Assembly: GCA_015487695.1 (NCBI GenBank)
Contig: WFPF01000080.1
Span: 1-32,624 of the forward strand
DNA: 32,624 bases
From: Chitinophagales bacterium
Lineage (GTDB): Bacteria; Bacteroidota; Bacteroidia; Chitinophagales; S012-47
Direction: 5' to 3'
Made by a program: the position numbers and the translations under genes. Within the stretch, counting starts at the first letter, position 1, and each line of letters begins with the position of its first letter. Positions 16,601-24,671 of this stretch are shown piece by piece. The notes under the pieces were generated by a model. That model did not search any database, was not told where the DNA came from, and was given only the letters and a program-made list of their open reading frames with translations.

Positions 16601-17796
16601 ATTTCTTCGTCTGCTTTATCGGGAATCGATTTGTGTGTACCTCCGAAAAAGAGGAGAAAACGGAGCATTGCCCGGAAAATCACAAAAGCCGACCACTCCT
16701 TGAATTGCTTGAGCAACGAGTGGTTTTTACTGTAATTCTCCGCCTTTATTTTTTCACTTTCCCCGTCCATGATGCGGTCGATCATTTTTCTCAGATCACT
16801 GGCTATTTCTTCGTCCCAAAAGATATAATTGAGCTCCACACTTTCGAGAGCCGAGAGATAATTGAGATTGTAGGAACCCACCGTTGCCCATTTTTTGTCG
16901 ACAACGGCCACCTTCCCGTGTACAATGCTGCTGTACCACTCATAAATTTCGACTCCGCAGCGAAATAGCCAGCTATAGAGATATTGTGTGGCATGATTGG
17001 CCAGAGGCACATCCGAGTAGCGGGAGAAGAGCAATCGTACCCGTGCGCCCCGCATGGCAGCCTGCTGCAAAGCCAGGCGCATTCTGCGGCCGGGCAGGAA
17101 ATAGGCCGCTACGGCCGTGATATGGTTTTCGGCCCGCTCAAAAGCATCCAGATAGCTGTTGTACATTTCATAAATACCCCTAAAGAAATCGTTGCGTGCA
17201 ATTTTTACCGGCACATTCCCGAGGGGCGACAATTCGAGCCATTCGGGAAAGACCGGTATCTGAAATCGTTGTGCCCGGGGCCAGAAAAGCAGAGCAATCC
17301 TCCGCAGGTGCATGGCTACGGGTCCGTCCACAAACGCGGCAAAATCGAGCCAGGCATCGCGGCCGGGCATGTCGTTGTAGCGGTCGGCAATGTTGCGACC
17401 GGTCACAATGGTCCTGCGCCCGTCCACAATCACAAACTTATGGTGCAGTCTGCGCCCTACATTCACCTTTTTGCCGGTCAGCGGTTCTCCGAAAAATCGA
17501 AAACGAATACCGGCATCGTGCCAGGCCTTGCACCATTCCTTGTCTTTCCGAACCCTTGCCGACCCGAAAGCATCCAGGACGAGATAAACTTTTACACCCC
17601 TGGCGGCAGCCTCAACGAGCAAGCTGCTGATCTCTCTTCCCGTTTCATCGGGTTCCCAGATATATATTTGAATATGAATCTCATAGCGGGCACTGCGGAT
17701 AATGTGGCGCAAATGTTCAAAAAATTCTCCTCCGCTGCGACTGATGCGTACAGTATTCCCCGGCACAAAGTCTGTCTTTCTGAAGGCCCGCTTCAT
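16597..17796 (-). CDS. Phospholipase D-family protein, cardiolipin synthase-like
   Basis: The 399-residue protein has the two HKD motifs of the PLD superfamily: His118-x-Lys120-x4-Asp125 (HHKFVIVDG, followed by the TGRNIAD loop) and His293-x-Lys295-x4-Asp300 (VHGKVAVVD, followed by GSYNLNYLSALESVELN). This arrangement is that of ClsB-type cardiolipin synthases, which join two phospholipid head groups. The usual N-terminal membrane helices of ClsA are absent; one hydrophobic C-terminal segment (about 366-381) may bind the membrane. Start ATG 17796 is the first reasonable one. Substrate assignment is inference. Confidence 0.88.
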   Translation of the reverse strand: MKRAFRKTDFVPGNTVRISRSGGEFFEHLRHIIRSARYEIHIQIYIWEPDETGREISSLLVEAAARGVKVYLVLDAFGSARVRKDKEWCKAWHDAGIRFRFFGEPLTGKKVNVGRRLHHKFVIVDGRRTIVTGRNIADRYNDMPGRDAWLDFAAFVDGPVAMHLRRIALLFWPRAQRFQIPVFPEWLELSPLGNVPVKIARNDFFRGIYEMYNSYLDAFERAENHITAVAAYFLPGRRMRLALQQAAMRGARVRLLFSRYSDVPLANHATQYLYSWLFRCGVEIYEWYSSIVHGKVAVVDKKWATVGSYNLNYLSALESVELNYIFWDEEIASDLRKMIDRIMDGESEKIKAENYSKNHSLLKQFKEWSAFVIFRAMLRFLLFFGGTHKSIPDKADEEI

Positions 17797-17818
17797 AGCT
17801 GCATGAGTTTAGCTGCAT
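17796..17818. repeat. Direct repeat in the leader of the PLD-family gene
   Basis: TAGCTGCAT occurs at 17796-17804 and again at 17810-17818, a 14-base period, overlapping and just upstream of the start codon on the minus strand. A possible -7 element (TATCTTTA on the minus strand, 17818-17825) adjoins it. Two near-helical-period copies could bind a regulator, or be chance. Confidence 0.4.
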
Positions 17819-17914
17819 AAAGATACGGGATGGCTCCCTGTCGGTGGATGAACTATGAAAAGAAGATGCCGAAGCCGGTGCTTCAAAGTGTCCATACCTA
17901 ATCGGGAGGCATAA

Positions 17915-17947
17915 AAAAAGCATCTGTGGTTTTTACAGATGCTTTTT
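17915..17947 (-). terminator. Rho-independent terminator after tRNA-Ala
   Basis: AAAAAGCATCTGT and ACAGATGCTTTTT form a 13-base-pair stem around a seven-base loop, with T-tracts on both strands. It directly follows the tRNA gene on the minus strand and separates it from the PLD-family gene. Confidence 0.88.
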
Positions 17948-17949
17948 AG

Positions 17950-18023
17950 TGGAGCTACGGGGACTCGAACCCCGGGCCTTCTGGCTGCCAGCCAGACGCT
18001 CTAGCCAACTGAGCTATAGCCCC
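17950..18023 (-). tRNA. tRNA-Ala (anticodon GGC)
   Basis: On the minus strand a 74-base cloverleaf folds fully: acceptor stem GGGGCTA with TAGCTCC (one G-U pair), D arm GCTC/GAGC, anticodon stem TCTGG/CCAGA around loop CTGGCAG with anticodon GGC, and T arm CGGGG-TTCGAGT-CCCCG. The discriminator is A and the CCA end is not encoded. It lies downstream of lpxB but has its own promoter. Confidence 0.96.
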
Positions 18024-18048
18024 TCTTTGCTGCCCCTCAGGGCGAATG

Positions 18049-18081
18049 CAAAATTAGTGATTCGTCTGTCATTTTTTCAAA
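18049..18081 (-). promoter_or_regulatory. tRNA-Ala promoter
   Basis: On the minus strand TTTG (18078-18081), 21 bases, and TAATTTTG (18049-18056, then C) is a complete Bacteroidota -33/-7 promoter, the best full match in the window. It begins inside the last codons of lpxB and ends 25 bases before the mature tRNA. Confidence 0.8.
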
Positions 18082-19178
18082 TTTTCTTCGCGGAGATACG
18101 CAATCATTTTTTCCGCGGTTCTTTGCGCCACTCCGGCCTCTCCCAGTTGCATTATCAGTTCATCGTAGGCATTCATTACTTTTCCGCGGTACTCCGGCTC
18201 AAAAAGTCTCATCAGTTCTTCCTCCAGGCGATCTGCCGTCAGTTCATTTTGAATGAGCTCACAGACAGCCTCCCGCTCCAGGATGAGGTTAACCAGGGAA
18301 ATGTATTTCACATTCACGACCCGCTTTCCGATCCAGTAATTAATCAATCCGCCCTTATAAACCACCACCTGCGGCACCCTGTGAAGGGCCGTTTCAAGCG
18401 TGGCCGTGCCGGATGTAACCAGGGCTGCATCCGCATCATCGAGCAGTGCATGCATTTCGTCCCAGACCAGCTCCACATTCGGAAGACCCCGGGCCTCGCG
18501 GTAGAGCGACTTCCTGTTGCCAATGCCCGCAATCTTAAAATCCATCTCCGGATGCCGGGCTGCCAGTTCAAGCATGACAGGCAATATTTTTTGGATCTCC
18601 TGGGCCCTGCTTCCGGGCAAGAGGGCAATGCGCTTCTTCGCTTCTAAGCGCTGCGAACCTGCGAGGTCCCTGTTCCGGTTGAGGATATCGAGGAGCGGAT
18701 GTCCCACAAAGTCGGCATGAAGGCCATATTTGGCATAGAAATCCTGTTCAAACGGCAGGATGCTAAAGAGGCGGTCGACCACCCGGGCAATATTCTTTAC
18801 TCTCGAACTGTGCCAGGCCCAGAGTTGCGGCAAAATGTAATAATATACCGGAATGCCCCGCTCATGAGCAAAAGCCGCCATGCGCATATTAAATCCGGGA
18901 TAGTCGATCAATATCAGCACATCGGGTTTCCACTCATCGATATCTTTTTTACACTCCCGTATATGTCTGAAAATGGCGGGCAGTTTCTTAAAAACTTCTA
19001 CAAAGCCCATCACTTCCATTTCCCGGTAATGACGAAAAAGACTCGCACCGGCCTCTTCCATCCGCTCGCCACCCCAGGCTCTGAAACGGGCTTCTTCGTC
19101 CCGGCTCTTCAGGGCACGAATGAGCCCCGAAGCGTGCAGGTCGCCCGAGTTTTCACCGGCTATGAGGTAGTATTTCAT
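18069..19178 (-). CDS. lpxB: Lipid-A-disaccharide synthase
   Basis: LpxB condenses UDP-diacylglucosamine and lipid X to the lipid A disaccharide on the inner membrane. The 369-residue protein has the family marks GENSGDLHAS at the N-terminus, EVMGFVEV, ILIDYPGFNMR, PQLWAW, ILPFEQDFY, VGHPLLD and LLPGSR. Length and start are normal. Its ATG follows the stop of a small membrane-protein gene by five bases, forming a surE-x-lpxB operon. A -7-like TATTTTTG (minus, 19189-19196) inside the upstream gene might give extra transcription. Confidence 0.96.
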   Translation of the reverse strand: MKYYLIAGENSGDLHASGLIRALKSRDEEARFRAWGGERMEEAGASLFRHYREMEVMGFVEVFKKLPAIFRHIRECKKDIDEWKPDVLILIDYPGFNMRMAAFAHERGIPVYYYILPQLWAWHSSRVKNIARVVDRLFSILPFEQDFYAKYGLHADFVGHPLLDILNRNRDLAGSQRLEAKKRIALLPGSRAQEIQKILPVMLELAARHPEMDFKIAGIGNRKSLYREARGLPNVELVWDEMHALLDDADAALVTSGTATLETALHRVPQVVVYKGGLINYWIGKRVVNVKYISLVNLILEREAVCELIQNELTADRLEEELMRLFEPEYRGKVMNAYDELIMQLGEAGVAQRTAEKMIAYLREENLKK

Positions 19179-19183
19179 AGAGA

Positions 19184-19471
19184 TCAGGCAAAAATATAAA
19201 TGACCACGGCCGTTCCTTCGAGCAGGGTGATCAGTGCCGTGCCCCGCATGGCATTGCTGCGTCCGGTGCGGGAATAATAGTTAAAAGGAATCAGATTGCT
19301 GATCACAGCCAGGATGATGAGAAACTGCTGACGCACTCCGAAGTAGTTGCGATGGCCGATCATCGTACCCCTAAGGCTTTCGTCCACCCATTCCAGCGCG
19401 AAATAAGCCAGGCTTGAAATAAGTATGGCTGCAATCATTCCCGTATAAAATTTGTCCTGCTTAAGCATCAT
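19184..19471 (-). CDS. Small integral membrane protein between surE and lpxB
   Basis: I do not recognise this 95-residue protein. It has three likely membrane helices (about 12-28, 49-63 and 78-94) joined by a short loop with GHRNYFGVRQQ and a basic loop SRTGRSNAMRGT. Start codons at 19471 and 19468 are both possible; both overlap the end of surE (stop 19461-19463), so the gene is translationally coupled to it. Its place between surE and lpxB hints at envelope work, but nothing in the sequence proves it. Confidence 0.75.
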   Translation of the reverse strand: MMLKQDKFYTGMIAAILISSLAYFALEWVDESLRGTMIGHRNYFGVRQQFLIILAVISNLIPFNYYSRTGRSNAMRGTALITLLEGTAVVIYIFA

Positions 19472-20246
19472 TCCCGGCCTCCTTCCATTGTTTGTTGATT
19501 GAATCCATGGCTCCGTACGCTGTCAGGTCAAACTGCACGGGCACCACCGATACATAGCCGTTGTTAAGTGCCCATTCGTCCGTATCGCTGCTCCGGTCCA
19601 GATTTACAAATTTACCCGTCAACCAGAAATATTTGCGCCCACGCGGGTCAATCCTTTCGGCAAATTCTTCCTGCCATTTGGCTCTTGCCTGGCGGGCGAT
19701 TTTCACTCCCTTGATGGCATCGAGAGGCAACTTCGGAACGTTGACATTCAGCAGCACCCCTTCGGGGAGCCCGTGCCTTAGTATAAGTTCGGCCACTTTG
19801 CGGGCATAATGTGCCGCAGCCGTAAAGTCGGCATGAAAATTATAATCGAGCAGGGAGAATCCTGCGGCCGGCACGCCTTCAATGGCAGCCTCCATGGCAG
19901 CCGACATGGTGCCCGAGTAGATCACATTTACCGAAGAATTGGAGCCGTGGTTAATGCCCGAGAGGCAGAGGTCGGGTTTGCGATGCAAGACCTTGTCCAC
20001 GGCCAGTTTTACACAGTCAACGGGTGTCCCCGAACACTGGTAGGCTTCCACTCCCTCAAAAACGGATACGGACTCAAGGCGCAAGGGATCTTCAATGGTG
20101 ATGGCATGACCCATCCCCGACTGCGGGCTGTCAGGTGCCACTACCACCACTTCGCCCAATGGCTTTACCGCATCCACAAGAGCCAAAATACCCGGGGCCG
20201 TGATGCCATCGTCATTGGTAATAAGAATAACCGGTCTGTTTTGCAT
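19461..20246 (-). CDS. surE: 5'/3'-nucleotidase SurE
   Basis: SurE is a metal-dependent phosphatase that removes phosphate from nucleoside monophosphates, linked to survival in stationary phase. The 261-residue protein shows the metal site NDDG (residues 11-14), SGMGHAIT, CSGTPVDCVKLA, and SGINHGSN followed by YSGTMSAAMEA. The start at 20246 (Met-Gln-Asn-Arg-Pro) puts ITNDDG at the usual distance from the N-terminus; a longer reading to 20291 would run through the promoter element. It leads the operon surE, small membrane protein, lpxB. Confidence 0.95.
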   Translation of the reverse strand: MQNRPVILITNDDGITAPGILALVDAVKPLGEVVVVAPDSPQSGMGHAITIEDPLRLESVSVFEGVEAYQCSGTPVDCVKLAVDKVLHRKPDLCLSGINHGSNSSVNVIYSGTMSAAMEAAIEGVPAAGFSLLDYNFHADFTAAAHYARKVAELILRHGLPEGVLLNVNVPKLPLDAIKGVKIARQARAKWQEEFAERIDPRGRKYFWLTGKFVNLDRSSDTDEWALNNGYVSVVPVQFDLTAYGAMDSINKQWKEAGNDA

Positions 20247-20251
20247 GGGCA

Positions 20252-20259
20252 CAAAATTA
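20252..20259 (-). promoter_or_regulatory. -7 promoter element of surE
   Basis: On the minus strand TAATTTTG is an exact TAnnTTTG match only five bases before the surE ATG. Transcripts from here would begin at or next to the start codon. No -33 TTTG is evident. Confidence 0.5.
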
Positions 20260-20302
20260 AAGCTAATAACGATGAGCCCCGCGGATTCCATATGAATTCC
20301 AA

Positions 20303-20342
20303 TAAAAAAAGCGGCCCCGCCTCACCGGACACGACCGCTTCT
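20303..20342 (-). terminator. Rho-independent terminator of pruA
   Basis: On the minus strand AAGCGGTC pairs with GGCCGCTT (one G-U pair) around a 16-base loop, followed by seven T residues. It starts 23 bases after the pruA stop codon. Confidence 0.75.
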
Positions 20343-20364
20343 TTTCAGAAATTACAGCTCTTCC

Positions 20365-21993
20365 CTACTCCTCTTCCATGAATGGATAGCGGAAGTCTTT
20401 GGGCGGATCGAATGTTTCTTTCATCGAGCGCGGAGACACCCAGCGGATGAGGTTCCACATCGAACCGGCTTTGTCGTTCGTGCCGGATTTTCTTGCACCG
20501 CCAAAGGGCTGCTGATTGACAACGGCCCCCGTGGGTTTGTCGTTGATATAAAAGTTTCCGGCAGCCTGGTAAAGATATTCCTTGGCTTCTATGATGGCGT
20601 CTCTGCTTTGGGCAAAGACAGCACCCGTCAGTCCGTAAGGCGAGGTTTCGTCCACCAGCTTCAAAGTCTCTTTCCACTCCGCATCCGGATACACATACAC
20701 ACTCAGCACGGGCCCGAATATTTCTTCCTCCATGGTCACATACTTCGGATCGTTCACCACCACAACGGTCGGATCGATAAAATAGCCCTTCGAAGAGTCG
20801 TAGTGCCCTCCAAAGAGGATTTCCTGACCATCCGATTTTGCACGGTCAATGTAAGAAGTGATGTTTTTAAACGCATGTTCGTCAATCACCGCATTCATGA
20901 AATTGGAGAAATCTTCCACCGGTCCGACTTTAATCTCTTTCAGGTCGCGAATCAGGAGCTCTTTGACAGCCGGCCAGAGGCTTTGCGGGATGTAGGCCCT
21001 GCTGGCGGCTGAGCATTTCTGTCCCTGATATTCAAAAGCGCCCCGAACCATGGCCGTGGCCACCGCTTCCACATCCGCACTGGGATGTACGAGTATGAAA
21101 TCTTTTCCGCCCGTTTCGCCCACAATGCGCGGGAAAACCTTATATCTGTCAAGATTGGCACCTATCTTTTTCCAGAGGTAGGCGAAGGTTCCATAAGAAC
21201 CGGTAAAGTGCAGTCCGGCAAAGTCGGGATGCTCCAGACAAGTGTTACCTGTCACGGCCCCCTCGGTAAATACCATGTTGATCACTCCATCCGGAAGACC
21301 GGCTTCGAGCAGTATTTCCATGAACACATGGGCCGAATAAATCTGGGTATGGGCCGGTTTCCAGACCACGGTGTTGCCCAGCATGGCCGGAGCGGTCGGC
21401 AGGTTGCCGCCAATGGAAGTAAAGTTGAAAGGTGACACGGCCAGGATAAATCCTTCGAGCGGACGGTAGTCCATGCGGTTCCACAGACCATCCACCGACT
21501 CGGGCTGGAGTTCGTAGATTTCCTGCATGTAGTAGACATTGAAGCGCAGAAAGTCGACCAGCTCACACACCGCATCAATTTCACTCTGAAAGGGATTCTT
21601 GCTTTGTCCGAGCATGGTGGCGGCATTCATCTTCTGACGGTAGGGGCCTGCCAGCAAGTCGGCCGCTTTCAGGAAAATAGATGCCCGCTGTTCCCAGCTC
21701 ATGGCCTGCCAGGCATGCCGGGCATCCAGTGCGGCAGCTATGGCATCTTCCACCACTTCTTTACCGCCTTTGAAATAATAGCCGAGCGTATGCTCCAGAT
21801 CATGGGGAGGATGTATGGCAATCTTTTTATCCGTCAATACCGGTTTTCCGTTGATAATCATCGGAATTTCGATTTGCCTTGAACGGGCTTCGTCCAATGC
21901 CCTTTTCAGTTCGGCACGCTCCGGAGATCCCGGTGCATAGCTGTAAATAGGTTCATTTTGCGGTATCGGGATTTGAAATACTCCGTTTGGCAT
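20365..21993 (-). CDS. pruA: L-glutamate gamma-semialdehyde dehydrogenase
   Basis: PruA oxidises glutamate semialdehyde (from pyrroline-5-carboxylate) to glutamate with NAD, the second step of proline breakdown. The 542 residues carry the aldehyde dehydrogenase motifs: SPFNFTSIGGNLPTAPA (187-203), FTGS (263-266), general base Glu293 (GETGGKD), nucleophile Cys327 (GQKCSAASR), and EEEIFGPVLSVYVY near the C-terminus. It is the stand-alone form, not fused to a proline dehydrogenase as in PutA, and no proline dehydrogenase gene is adjacent. It has its own promoter and terminator. Confidence 0.95.
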   Translation of the reverse strand: MPNGVFQIPIPQNEPIYSYAPGSPERAELKRALDEARSRQIEIPMIINGKPVLTDKKIAIHPPHDLEHTLGYYFKGGKEVVEDAIAAALDARHAWQAMSWEQRASIFLKAADLLAGPYRQKMNAATMLGQSKNPFQSEIDAVCELVDFLRFNVYYMQEIYELQPESVDGLWNRMDYRPLEGFILAVSPFNFTSIGGNLPTAPAMLGNTVVWKPAHTQIYSAHVFMEILLEAGLPDGVINMVFTEGAVTGNTCLEHPDFAGLHFTGSYGTFAYLWKKIGANLDRYKVFPRIVGETGGKDFILVHPSADVEAVATAMVRGAFEYQGQKCSAASRAYIPQSLWPAVKELLIRDLKEIKVGPVEDFSNFMNAVIDEHAFKNITSYIDRAKSDGQEILFGGHYDSSKGYFIDPTVVVVNDPKYVTMEEEIFGPVLSVYVYPDAEWKETLKLVDETSPYGLTGAVFAQSRDAIIEAKEYLYQAAGNFYINDKPTGAVVNQQPFGGARKSGTNDKAGSMWNLIRWVSPRSMKETFDPPKDFRYPFMEEE

Positions 21994-22027
21994 AATTGAT
22001 CTTTTTTTAGGTGAGTTAATTTTTTTG

Positions 22028-22035
22028 CAAAAGTA
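22028..22035 (-). promoter_or_regulatory. -7 promoter element of pruA
   Basis: TACTTTTG (minus strand, then C) matches TAnnTTTG exactly and lies 34 bases before the pruA start codon. Confidence 0.65.
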
Positions 22036-22198
22036 ATGGATGTGGGAAAGAAATTGGCTGATTTAAGACATCCGCATCACTTCATTTTCAGAGGCCCGGG
22101 TACAGCTGCCGCGGGAAGTAAGGGGCGACTTGTTTTCTAAACTGTACACTCCGGAGGCATTCTCAAAAAAGACAGGCTGCTCCTTAGAGCCCTCTTTG

Positions 22199-22206
22199 TA
22201 ACTTTG
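22199..22206 (+). promoter_or_regulatory. -7 promoter element of ftsK
   Basis: TAACTTTG matches TAnnTTTG exactly, 22 bases before the ftsK start codon. The rest of the pruA-ftsK gap (about 22036-22198) shows no gene or repeat I can support. Confidence 0.6.
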
Positions 22207-22228
22207 TTCATTCACCTCAAGAGAAAAA

Positions 22229-24658
22229 ATGGCATCAAAAAAGCCCGCAAATAAGAAAGGAAGTGCAAAGAAGCCCAAAAAGCGCGGTTCGTCAGCAAAG
22301 AAGATCTGGCGGAGCGAGCGCCTGCCCCTCATCAGCGGTCTTTCGCTCATCGCCATTTCCCTCTTTCTGCTCATCGCCTTTATTTCCCATCTCTTCACCT
22401 GGACGGCAGATCAGAGCACATTCGGAAGCCTCAGCAGGCCCTGGTCGCATCTTTTCGACCGAAGTGTAGAAAGCGCCAATCATCTCGGAAGACTCGGAGC
22501 CATCATCAGCCATCAGTTTTTTTACCGCTGGTTTGGGCTTTCCTCCTTTTTTATCCTCCTCTTTTCCTTTGCAGCCGGGTTTAACCTGATTTTCAGGAAA
22601 CATCTTTTTCAGCTGGGGAAAATATTCCGGCACCTGCTTTTTTTCCTCATCTGGACTCCGGTCGCCCTCGATTTTGTTTTTCACCGGGCAGCCTTCCCCT
22701 TTGGAGGAGGTTATGGCCGGGCAGTGAATGCCTGGCTGAACGACTTTCTCGGTGCGGCCGGCACAGGCATCCTTCTTTTCTTTGTTTTCTTCGCCTACCT
22801 CGTCATCACTTTCAATCTCGATCTGGCCAAATGGGGAAATGCCTTCGTAAAAAAGAGCAAAACGAAAAAAGCGGGGAAGGCGGGCGAAACAAGCCCTGAA
22901 AAAAAGCTGCCCAAAGATATCCGCAAGCGGGAAGAGATGGAATACGGCAAAGAGGAAGCCATTCGTGTCGAAATACCCGAAAGCGAAGAGGTACAGCAAG
23001 CACCGGCTGAGGAGCTTGAAATTACGGGAATAGAAATGGAAACGGAAAAGGCAGGCCCGGACAAGGAAAGCAAGGAGGGCCGGCCGGAAGAAGAGATAGA
23101 ACTTGACATATCGGAGCGGGAGGAAGAGAAAGTGATGAGCGGAAAAAAACTGACTGCCGAAAACTATGATCCGACCCTCGACCTGCCCCGCTACAAGTAC
23201 CCGATCCTCGACCTGCTGGAAGATTACGGAGACAATAAATTGAGCATCGACAAACAGGAACTCGAGCGCAACAAAGACCAGATCATTTCCACGCTGAGCA
23301 ATTACAATATTTCCATCTCCAGAATCAAAGCCACGGTGGGGCCCACCGTCACGCTTTACGAAATTGTACCTGCTCCCGGAGTGCGCATCTCCAAGATTAA
23401 AAACCTGGAAGACGACATTGCACTGAGTCTGGCTGCCCTGGGCATCCGAATCATTGCACCCATCCCGGGCAAAGGCACCATCGGCATAGAAGTACCCAAC
23501 CGCAAGAAAGAAATCGTTTCGATGCGCTCCATGCTGGCATCCGAAAAATTTATCAAATCAAAGTATGAACTGCCCATAGCGCTGGGAAAGACCATTGCCA
23601 ACGAGCACTTCATAGCCGACCTGGCCAAGATGCCGCACCTGCTGATGGCAGGGGCCACCGGACAGGGGAAATCCGTAGGGCTCAATGCCATATTGGTTTC
23701 GCTGCTCTACAAAAAGCACCCCTCGCAGATCAAATTTGTACTTATTGACCCAAAGAAAGTAGAGCTCTCTTTATTTAAGCGCATTGAGAACCACTTTCTG
23801 GCCACGCTGCCCGACAATGAAGAAACGATCATCACGGATACTTCAAAGGTCATTGCCACACTCAATTCACTGACGAAAGAGATGGACATGCGCTATGATC
23901 TTCTCAAAGAGGGGCACGTGCGCAACATTAAGGAATACAATGAAAAGTTCGTGGCGCGCAGGCTCAACCCCGAGAAAGGCCATCGATTTATGCCGTATAT
24001 CATCCTTATCATTGACGAATTTGCCGACCTGATGATGACGGCAGGCAAAGAAGTTGAGCAACCCATTGCGCGCCTGGCCCAATTGGCCCGGGCAGTCGGC
24101 ATTCACCTGATCGTAGCCACTCAGCGGCCTTCGGTCAACATTATTACGGGTGTGATCAAAGCGAACTTCCCGGCCAGGGTGGCCTTTAAAGTGACCAGTA
24201 AAGTGGATTCGCGCACCATCCTCGATTCCAGCGGTGCCGACCAACTCATCGGCCGGGGCGACATGCTGCTCTCAGTCGGGGGCAACCTCGTGCGCCTGCA
24301 ATGTGCATTTATCGATACGCATGAAGTGGAACAGGTCACCGACTTTATCGGTGAACAAAAAGGCTATTCTGACCCCTACTATTTGCCCGAAGCCGATGAT
24401 GAAAGTACTAACTTTGGGGGCTTCGATGCATCGGACCGCGATGAAATGTTTGAAGAGGCTGCCCGCCTGGTGGTAAGCACCCAGCAGGGCTCTACTTCCA
24501 TGATTCAGCGTAAAATGCGCCTGGGCTACAATCGCGCGGGACGCATTATGGACCAACTAGAAGCTGCCGGGATTGTGGGTCCGAGTGAAGGAAGCAAAGC
24601 CCGGGAGGTACTTATTCATACCGAGTATGAATTGGAACAGTTTTTGAAAAACCTATGA
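22229..24658 (+). CDS. ftsK: DNA translocase FtsK
   Basis: FtsK pumps chromosome ends through the closing septum and helps dimer resolution. The 809-residue protein has a Lys-rich N-terminal tail, four membrane helices (about 30-205), a short charged Glu/Lys linker (about 205-310), and the RecA-like motor: Walker A GATGQGKS (about 474-481), Walker B IILIIDEFADLMM (about 591-603), and ATQRPSVNIITGVIKAN. The last 65 residues form the winged-helix gamma domain that reads KOPS-type sites (STSMIQRKMRLGYNRAGRIMDQLE). The linker is much shorter than in E. coli, as usual outside the Gammaproteobacteria. It is followed 13 bases later by the LolA-like gene. Confidence 0.96.
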   Translation: MASKKPANKKGSAKKPKKRGSSAKKIWRSERLPLISGLSLIAISLFLLIAFISHLFTWTADQSTFGSLSRPWSHLFDRSVESANHLGRLGAIISHQFFYRWFGLSSFFILLFSFAAGFNLIFRKHLFQLGKIFRHLLFFLIWTPVALDFVFHRAAFPFGGGYGRAVNAWLNDFLGAAGTGILLFFVFFAYLVITFNLDLAKWGNAFVKKSKTKKAGKAGETSPEKKLPKDIRKREEMEYGKEEAIRVEIPESEEVQQAPAEELEITGIEMETEKAGPDKESKEGRPEEEIELDISEREEEKVMSGKKLTAENYDPTLDLPRYKYPILDLLEDYGDNKLSIDKQELERNKDQIISTLSNYNISISRIKATVGPTVTLYEIVPAPGVRISKIKNLEDDIALSLAALGIRIIAPIPGKGTIGIEVPNRKKEIVSMRSMLASEKFIKSKYELPIALGKTIANEHFIADLAKMPHLLMAGATGQGKSVGLNAILVSLLYKKHPSQIKFVLIDPKKVELSLFKRIENHFLATLPDNEETIITDTSKVIATLNSLTKEMDMRYDLLKEGHVRNIKEYNEKFVARRLNPEKGHRFMPYIILIIDEFADLMMTAGKEVEQPIARLAQLARAVGIHLIVATQRPSVNIITGVIKANFPARVAFKVTSKVDSRTILDSSGADQLIGRGDMLLSVGGNLVRLQCAFIDTHEVEQVTDFIGEQKGYSDPYYLPEADDESTNFGGFDASDRDEMFEEAARLVVSTQQGSTSMIQRKMRLGYNRAGRIMDQLEAAGIVGPSEGSKAREVLIHTEYELEQFLKNL

Positions 24659-24671
24659 GAAATAGCAAACC

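Noticed and set aside
16984-17820. 278-codon plus-strand frame opposite the PLD-family gene
   Set aside because: Both HKD motifs are intact on the minus strand; the plus-strand product has no motif or signal.
17949-18647. 232-codon plus-strand frame starting at the tRNA
   Set aside because: It begins inside the complement of tRNA-Ala and runs antisense to lpxB.
22036-22198. Possible gene remnant in the pruA-ftsK gap
   Set aside because: A short minus-strand frame is open here but has no start signal or recognisable sequence; I see only the two divergent promoters.
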